From DATJUF01 sp035524095 (GTDB lineage: Bacteria > Desulfobacterota > Binatia > Binatales > Binataceae): a stretch of DNA of 64,000 bases. Positions 59,730 to 64,000 of the stretch are shown here, piece after piece; the stretch's first letter is position 1, and every line of letters begins with the position of its first letter. The stretch is taken from positions 20,386-84,385 of the forward strand of contig DATKPK010000264.1 of NCBI GenBank assembly GCA_035524095.1. The letters are read 5' to 3'. The notes under the pieces are model-generated. The model did no database searches. It saw nothing but the letters and a program-made list of their open reading frames with translations, and was not told the origin of the DNA. Made by a program: the position numbers and the translations under genes.

Positions 59730-60827
59730 TTAGATGCTCATATGGTAAAGTTCCGCGACGTTGTCGTGGAGGATATCGTCCTTCTCCTGGGCGGTCAGGT
59801 TCTTCGTCTGCTCCGCGAGAACTTCCTGCGACCACGGCCAAGTTGAATCGCTATGCGGGAAATCATTCGCCCACATCAGGCGCTTGGTGTTGCACATGTC
59901 CTTCATTTGGAAGGCGATGTAATCGTCCTGGAAGGTCGTATAGACGTGCTCGCGGAAATAGTCACTCGGCATCTTCTCGAGTTCACTCTTCATCATCCAC
60001 GCCCGATGGCGCTTGTAGGCGTGGTCGGCGCGATACATGAAGTGTGGAACCCAGCCGGCGTCAGCCTCGACGCATACCAGCTTCAACTTCGGATTGCGCT
60101 GGAAGACACCGCCATAGATGAACATGCCGATCAAATCCTGATTACCGCGGATGATCGACAGGAACCCGTTGATGCGCGGTCCGCGCGTCTTAAAGCCGTC
60201 TGACTTGCTGGTCAGGATATGGAAGCTGATCGGCATATCCATATCGACGGTCGCCTGCCAGAACGGATCATAAATTGGATCGTCATAGTCGGAAACCTGC
60301 GGATTGCCCGGGAGCATCACGCCGCGCAATCCCAATTCCTTCATCTTGCGGACGTCGTCGATACCCTCTTCGACCGAACGCATCGCGGTCTGGCCGAGGC
60401 CCAGCAGGCGGTCCGGATGAGCCGCGCAATACTCCGCGATCCAGAGATTATAAGCGTCGAAGCAGGCTTTCTTATAGTCATAATCGGGATGATTGCAGAG
60501 CATCATGCCGACGGTCGGATAGATCACTTCGGCATCGACGCCGTCGCGCTTCTGGTCTGCCATACGTGCTTCGGGATCCCATCCGCCGCGATGTAAATCC
60601 TCGAACTTCGCGCCGAACATCTTCAGGTCTTTGGCATCCTGACCGGCTGCCGCCACCAGACCCATCGGAATCGGCTTCTTCATACCCTCGACCACGAAGA
60701 TATCGCCAGCCTTGTCGTCGTGGACCATGTGAGGTGCGGTGTCCTTGTACTTATGGTCGATGCGATCGACGTAGCAGCCAGGCGGCTCAGTGATGTGTGA
60801 ATCGGCGGAAATAATCGTTTTCGGCAT
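59730..60827 (-). CDS. Amidohydrolase family protein (second copy)
   Basis: 365 residues, ATG 60827 preceded by GGAGGG. TIISADSHITEPPGCYVDRI supplies the first metal ligands, PISFHILTSK and LMWANDFPHSDSTWP the later ones. It belongs to the same amidohydrolase-2 superfamily as the gene at 12594-13724 but is clearly different in sequence. A GMMLCNHPDYDYKKACFDAY stretch and FQDDYIAFQMKDMC are further conserved-looking parts. Probably cytoplasmic; substrate unknown. Confidence 0.9.
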   Translation of the reverse strand: MPKTIISADSHITEPPGCYVDRIDHKYKDTAPHMVHDDKAGDIFVVEGMKKPIPMGLVAAAGQDAKDLKMFGAKFEDLHRGGWDPEARMADQKRDGVDAEVIYPTVGMMLCNHPDYDYKKACFDAYNLWIAEYCAAHPDRLLGLGQTAMRSVEEGIDDVRKMKELGLRGVMLPGNPQVSDYDDPIYDPFWQATVDMDMPISFHILTSKSDGFKTRGPRINGFLSIIRGNQDLIGMFIYGGVFQRNPKLKLVCVEADAGWVPHFMYRADHAYKRHRAWMMKSELEKMPSDYFREHVYTTFQDDYIAFQMKDMCNTKRLMWANDFPHSDSTWPWSQEVLAEQTKNLTAQEKDDILHDNVAELYHMSI

Positions 60828-61088
60828 TTATTGCCCTCCATTGCGAGGTCCGCCGCCTTAATCGGCTCGCGGCCCCTAAGTTAAATCTGGCCTTGCAGCG
60901 TTACAGCCTCTCGTTCACAAACTCAACTAATTGCGGGCGAAATTTTGACACAGATGAGGCTTCGGTGCCAAATGATTCCCTCCTGTCATGCATGGTCGAA
61001 GCTGGCCCATCGGCGAAGGCGTTGCGAAGCGTTAGGCTCACCCGTTAAGCTCTCGCAGCGGCGGTACTGATGACGCGCCGCTCGCCGC

Positions 61089-61562
61089 ATGTCGTCGTAT
61101 TACTGGCTCGCTCCGCTGAATTCCGTCCTCAATAGTGTAGCCGCGATCCTGCTGCTGTGCGGTTTTATCTTCATTCGCAGAGGCAATGTTCGGGCGCATC
61201 GCTTTTGCATGGTTAGCGCAGTGATGGTCTCGTCCGCGTTCTTCGTCTCGTACCTAATCTACCACTATCACGTCGGTGACGTGCGTTTTCAGGGACACGG
61301 AGTTCTCCGGCCAACCTATTTTACAATCCTGATTACGCACGTGACCCTGGCGGTAGTGATTCTACCCTTGATCGTGATTACGCTATGGCGAGCGCTCAGC
61401 GGCCGTTTCGCCTCTCATCGCCGAATCGCGGTTGTTACTTGGCCATTGTGGATGTACGTTTCTGTAACCGGAGTGATCGTCTACCTGATGTGCTATCAGC
61501 TCTGCCCGCCCGGCTATCGTACTGTCGCCGCGCCAACCGCAATCGTGAGCGCGCACCGGTGA
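61089..61562 (+). CDS. DUF420 membrane protein
   Basis: 157 residues with four to five membrane helices. Characteristic DUF420 sequences: LAPLNSVLNSVAAILLLCGF, RAHRFCMVSAVMVSSAFFV, SYLIYHYHVGDVRFQG and HVTLAVVILPLIVITLWRAL. His residues in HRFCM, YHYH and ITHVT are the conserved set. DUF420 proteins (CtaM-like) assist cytochrome oxidase maturation in some bacteria. No oxidase gene is nearby. A stem-loop overlaps its end. Confidence 0.87.
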   Translation: MSSYYWLAPLNSVLNSVAAILLLCGFIFIRRGNVRAHRFCMVSAVMVSSAFFVSYLIYHYHVGDVRFQGHGVLRPTYFTILITHVTLAVVILPLIVITLWRALSGRFASHRRIAVVTWPLWMYVSVTGVIVYLMCYQLCPPGYRTVAAPTAIVSAHR

Positions 61563-61581
61563 CGAAAAGTCACCGTTGCGC
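61551..61581. terminator. Stem-loop between convergent DUF420 and hydrolase genes
   Basis: GCGCACCGGTGAC (61551-61563) and GTCACCGTTGCGC (61569-61581) pair over 13 positions with one mismatch around a GAAAA loop. It overlaps the last codons of the DUF420 gene and lies 10 bp before the end of the opposite gene, so it can terminate both. No T tract. Confidence 0.6.
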
Positions 61582-61591
61582 GCAGCGATCT

Positions 61592-62374
61592 CTAGCTCTC
61601 CAAAAATTTGCGCACGACTTTGACGAACGCCTCAGTCTGCTCGTAAGGCAGCATGTGCCCCGCGTGCTTCACGATCTCGATTCGCGTGTTGCGGATCCGG
61701 CTAGTGAATTCGTCGGCGTAAACCGGCGGGACAAGGCGATCTGATTCGCCCCACACCAGCAGAGTCGGTGTACTAATGCGATAGGCGCGCTTTTTCAGTC
61801 CGCGATCCGGAATTGGCCACAGGAATTTGCTCGCAGTCGAGAAGCGCTTGACGCGCTCGACGTACATGTCCGTAAGTTGCTGTGTGTCCTCGGGTATCGC
61901 CAGGAACATCTTGGCCAGCGGGGATTCCGGATCGTGGAACAGATAGCCACCGAGTTCGCTGAGGTCCAGCGCAAAGACGTCCGGTATAGGATGAGCGTCG
62001 ATCCAGAAACCCGCTGCGCCTACTAGCACCAGCCGCTTTGCCCGATGGGAATCCAGAGCTGCGACTTCCGCCGCCAGCATCCCGCCCATCGAATGGCCAA
62101 TGATGTTCGCGCTGGGAATCCCAAGATCGCCCATAAACTGATGATAAAATAAGGCCGCGTCGATAACATCCTCGATCAACTCGCCGCCGGTAGATTCGCC
62201 GAAGCCCGGCAAATGCGGTGCGATAACGCGGAAGTCCTTGCCGAGTTCCTCGAGAAATGGTTCAAAGCCGGTCAAACCACCCGCCCCATGTAGAAAGAGC
62301 AATGGTTCGCCGCGGCCATATTCATGGGTTTCAACCGAGAAGCGATCACCTGCGACTGAGTGAATCGTCTTCAT
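61592..62374 (-). CDS. Alpha/beta-fold hydrolase
   Basis: 260 residues. GEPLLFLHGAGGLTGFEPFL (oxyanion), the nucleophile elbow NIIGHSMGGMLAAEVAAL, and SDRLVPPVYADEFTSR with KHAGHMLPYEQ (Asp and His) form a full catalytic triad. Its ATG overlaps the stop of the LLM-class gene (ATGA), so translation is coupled and the two products probably work in one pathway. Meta-cleavage-product hydrolases of aromatic degradation look like this, but substrate is not determined. Confidence 0.9.
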   Translation of the reverse strand: MKTIHSVAGDRFSVETHEYGRGEPLLFLHGAGGLTGFEPFLEELGKDFRVIAPHLPGFGESTGGELIEDVIDAALFYHQFMGDLGIPSANIIGHSMGGMLAAEVAALDSHRAKRLVLVGAAGFWIDAHPIPDVFALDLSELGGYLFHDPESPLAKMFLAIPEDTQQLTDMYVERVKRFSTASKFLWPIPDRGLKKRAYRISTPTLLVWGESDRLVPPVYADEFTSRIRNTRIEIVKHAGHMLPYEQTEAFVKVVRKFLES

Positions 62375-63678
62375 TTCGCCGCACCTCGTCCTTCCGCAAC
62401 CGTCGCGGCGGTCGTATGACCATTCGCGCCGTTGACGGCAGTCCGTTCAAAGTTGAGCGGCGCCGGGACCGCGCGTTCGCTGAGCGGCAGTGGCTTGGGC
62501 GACCAGTGATCTTCGAACCCGGTCCAGAGATCGCGCATATGCGGCATGACTTCGCGCGCGAACAACTCCGTATTCTTGCGGACCAATTCGGGTGGCATCG
62601 AGCCGATCTGCTGCAAGATCATCAGATGGCCGCAGTTGAGACTCGTCATAGCTTCGCGCAGGCGTTCGCGCACGGTCTTGGGCGAGCCTGCGATGATGTA
62701 ACCTTGATCGACAAAATCCTTCCAGGTCAGGCCCTCGCGCCGCAACGCCGCTTCCTTTCCGACCTGGGCCAATACGCCAGCGCGAATCGTGCTCGGGGTG
62801 CGATAACCGGGGGCGTCGGCAAAACCGTTATAGACGTGCAGGCAGCGGTTGTAGAAGTAATCCATATGCGGGGCGTAATCACGCTCGGCCTGCTCGTCGG
62901 TTTCGGAAACGGCAACCACTTGAGCAAAGCCTAGACTGTAGGGATTTAGCTGCTTGCCCTTTTTTGCCATGACGCTCCAATAGCCGTCGGCTACTTTTTT
63001 GCCAGCCTTGTAGCCGAAATATGAAAGGAAGCTGTACTGATAGCCATGGTCGGCGCAGAAGTCCCACGTCTCGACTGACCCACCTCCCGGCACCCAGATT
63101 GGTGGATGGGGTTGCTGGATCGGCTTAGGCCACAGGTTGACGTAACGCAGTTTGGTGAACTTGCCGTTGAAGGAGAAGACGTCCTGCTCCTTCCACGCCC
63201 GAACGATCAGTTCGTGCGCCTCCGCGTACTTCTCGCGGATCGTCGCAGGCACTTCGCCATAGCAGAAGTTGGTATCCATCGAGGTGCCGACAGGGAAGCC
63301 CGCCACCAGACGGCCGCCGCTCAGTACATCGAGCATCGCGAACTCTTCGGCAACGCGGATCGGTGGATTGTAGAGGGCAATCGAGTTGCCGAGGATTACG
63401 AGGTTGGCGTTACGCGTCCGCCGCGTCATCGCGGCCCCCATTATATTCGGCGAAGGCATCAGGCCGTAGGCATTCTGGTGATGTTCGTTGACGCCGAGGC
63501 CGTCGAAGCCCATCTGATCGGCGAATTCGAGCTGGTCGAGATAGTCATTGTATAGGCGGTGACCGACTTTAGGGTCATAAAGATTGCGCGGAATATCGAC
63601 CCATACGCTGCGATACTTTTCCTTGAAGTCGTCTGGAAGATAACGGTATGGCATTAAATGGAACCAGGTAAATTTCAT
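62371..63678 (-). CDS. LLM-class flavin-dependent oxidoreductase (luciferase-like monooxygenase)
   Basis: 435 residues, ATG 63678 with AAGGGAG upstream. Seen: KFTWFHLMPYRYLPDDFKEK, FDGLGVNEHHQNAYGLMPSP, LVILGNSIALYNPPIRVAEE, FAMLDVLSGGRLVAGFPVGT and HPPIWVPGGGSVETWDFCAD. These TIM-barrel enzymes use reduced FMN or F420 to oxidise alkanals, nitro compounds or other substrates; the F420 or FMN choice cannot be read. Coupled with the hydrolase gene by ATGA overlap. A Gly/Ala-rich tail ends it. Confidence 0.92.
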   Translation of the reverse strand: MKFTWFHLMPYRYLPDDFKEKYRSVWVDIPRNLYDPKVGHRLYNDYLDQLEFADQMGFDGLGVNEHHQNAYGLMPSPNIMGAAMTRRTRNANLVILGNSIALYNPPIRVAEEFAMLDVLSGGRLVAGFPVGTSMDTNFCYGEVPATIREKYAEAHELIVRAWKEQDVFSFNGKFTKLRYVNLWPKPIQQPHPPIWVPGGGSVETWDFCADHGYQYSFLSYFGYKAGKKVADGYWSVMAKKGKQLNPYSLGFAQVVAVSETDEQAERDYAPHMDYFYNRCLHVYNGFADAPGYRTPSTIRAGVLAQVGKEAALRREGLTWKDFVDQGYIIAGSPKTVRERLREAMTSLNCGHLMILQQIGSMPPELVRKNTELFAREVMPHMRDLWTGFEDHWSPKPLPLSERAVPAPLNFERTAVNGANGHTTAATVAEGRGAAK

Positions 63679-63835
63679 AGCCCGATGCTCCCTTGGCGCG
63701 GGGATGACGACATGCGCGCGATGTTTAGCAAATTACTCTAGAATCCAGCCCAACTGGAAGCCCCGACGTTGGCGATATTTGTCTGATCTCACCAGCGAGT
63801 CGCTAATTGCTGCTCCAACATCGTATCGTAGTTTA

Positions 63836-64000
63836 TTAGCGTCGGCAGACCAGCGCGAAAGTACGATGGTGCACCTTCATCGGATCCTCGAGAAAACGTT
63901 CAGCGAGTAGTTCTGCAAGTTCTCGATCAAAAGCCACGACTCTTTCAGGTGGCAATCGAGCAGCTATGCCGGCGCTGGCCCGAATCCGGCCTCGCCAACC
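63836..64000 (-). CDS. C-terminal end of an unknown protein, cut by the right edge
   Basis: The minus-strand frame from the right edge is open for 55 codons and stops at a TAA (63836-63838). It reads GWRGRIRASAGIAARLPPER, then VVAFDRELAELLAERFLEDP and ends HRTFALVCRRR. The amphipathic helix followed by a strand with HRTFALV is the way several SAM-dependent methyltransferase-type proteins end, but 55 residues are too few for a firm call. It is followed on the same strand by the LLM gene, 157 bp away. Confidence 0.55.
   Translation of the reverse strand, partial: GWRGRIRASAGIAARLPPERVVAFDRELAELLAERFLEDPMKVHHRTFALVCRR

Noticed and set aside
1..64000. CRISPR arrays, insertion sequences, prophage, rRNA or tRNA genes
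   Set aside because: Scanned by eye on both strands; no regularly spaced repeats, transposase or integrase proteins, or structural RNA genes were recognised.

Overview
The window carries 62 genes I can support, no rRNA or tRNA gene, no insertion sequence and no CRISPR array. Gene content suggests a Gram-negative soil-type bacterium with a broad fatty-acid and aromatic degradation repertoire. Two metal-dependent amidohydrolases, a flavin-dependent LLM-class oxidoreductase, short-chain dehydrogenases, an acyl-CoA dehydrogenase, MaoC-type hydratases, an extradiol-type VOC enzyme and epoxide hydrolase/esterase genes lie among housekeeping genes. That mix, with class II (B12-dependent) ribonucleotide reductase, recalls the Binatota and related former Deltaproteobacteria lineages. 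This placement is inference; no marker rRNA is present to test it.

Region 1 (1-9658, all minus strand) is an exopolysaccharide/O-antigen locus read right to left: Wza-type export protein, Wzc-type tyrosine autokinase, glucose-1-phosphate cytidylyltransferase, Wzx-type flippase, hexapeptide acetyltransferase, GT2 and GT9 glycosyltransferases, and the start of a polyprenyl-phosphate sugar transferase cut by the left edge. Its base composition looks more A+T rich than the rest. A 1.28 kb stretch without genes (9659-10939) separates it from a divergent AAA+ protein related to sigma-54 activators but lacking the residues needed for ATP hydrolysis and DNA binding.

Region 2 (12.3-24.9 kb) mixes lipid/xenobiotic catabolism (amidohydrolase, SDRs, acyl-CoA dehydrogenase, paired MaoC-like proteins, acetyl-CoA synthetase) with envelope proteins (PKD protein, lipoproteins, exported beta-carbonic anhydrase) and a GH57/DUF3536 protein. 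Region 3 (25.2-29.8 kb) is housekeeping: rimP-nusA facing recA, thpR and a DsbA-like isomerase; infB does not follow nusA. Region 4 (29.9-36.2 kb) has a DUF3108 protein, a HEAT-repeat protein, a DUF1800/small ORF/DUF1501 operon, a secreted repeat protein and a DUF721/DciA-like gene. Region 5 (36.6-43.7 kb) has nrdJ, a small Cys-containing protein, an SRPBCC protein, an esterase and an epoxide hydrolase.

Between those last two genes lies an exact copy of the bacterial chromosome-partition site parS, at the centre of a 46-bp near-perfect palindrome. Region 6 (43.8-56.8 kb) holds a pentose-phosphate cluster (tkt, tal, pgl), typA behind a terminator-like hairpin, a large AsmA-like protein, cutA, hisC, pth and a PepSY-type membrane protein. 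Region 7 (56.8-64 kb) has an extradiol-dioxygenase-like VOC protein, a solitary Dam-family adenine methyltransferase, panE-like reductase, amidohydrolase, DUF420 protein, a coupled hydrolase/LLM pair, and a gene tail at the right edge.
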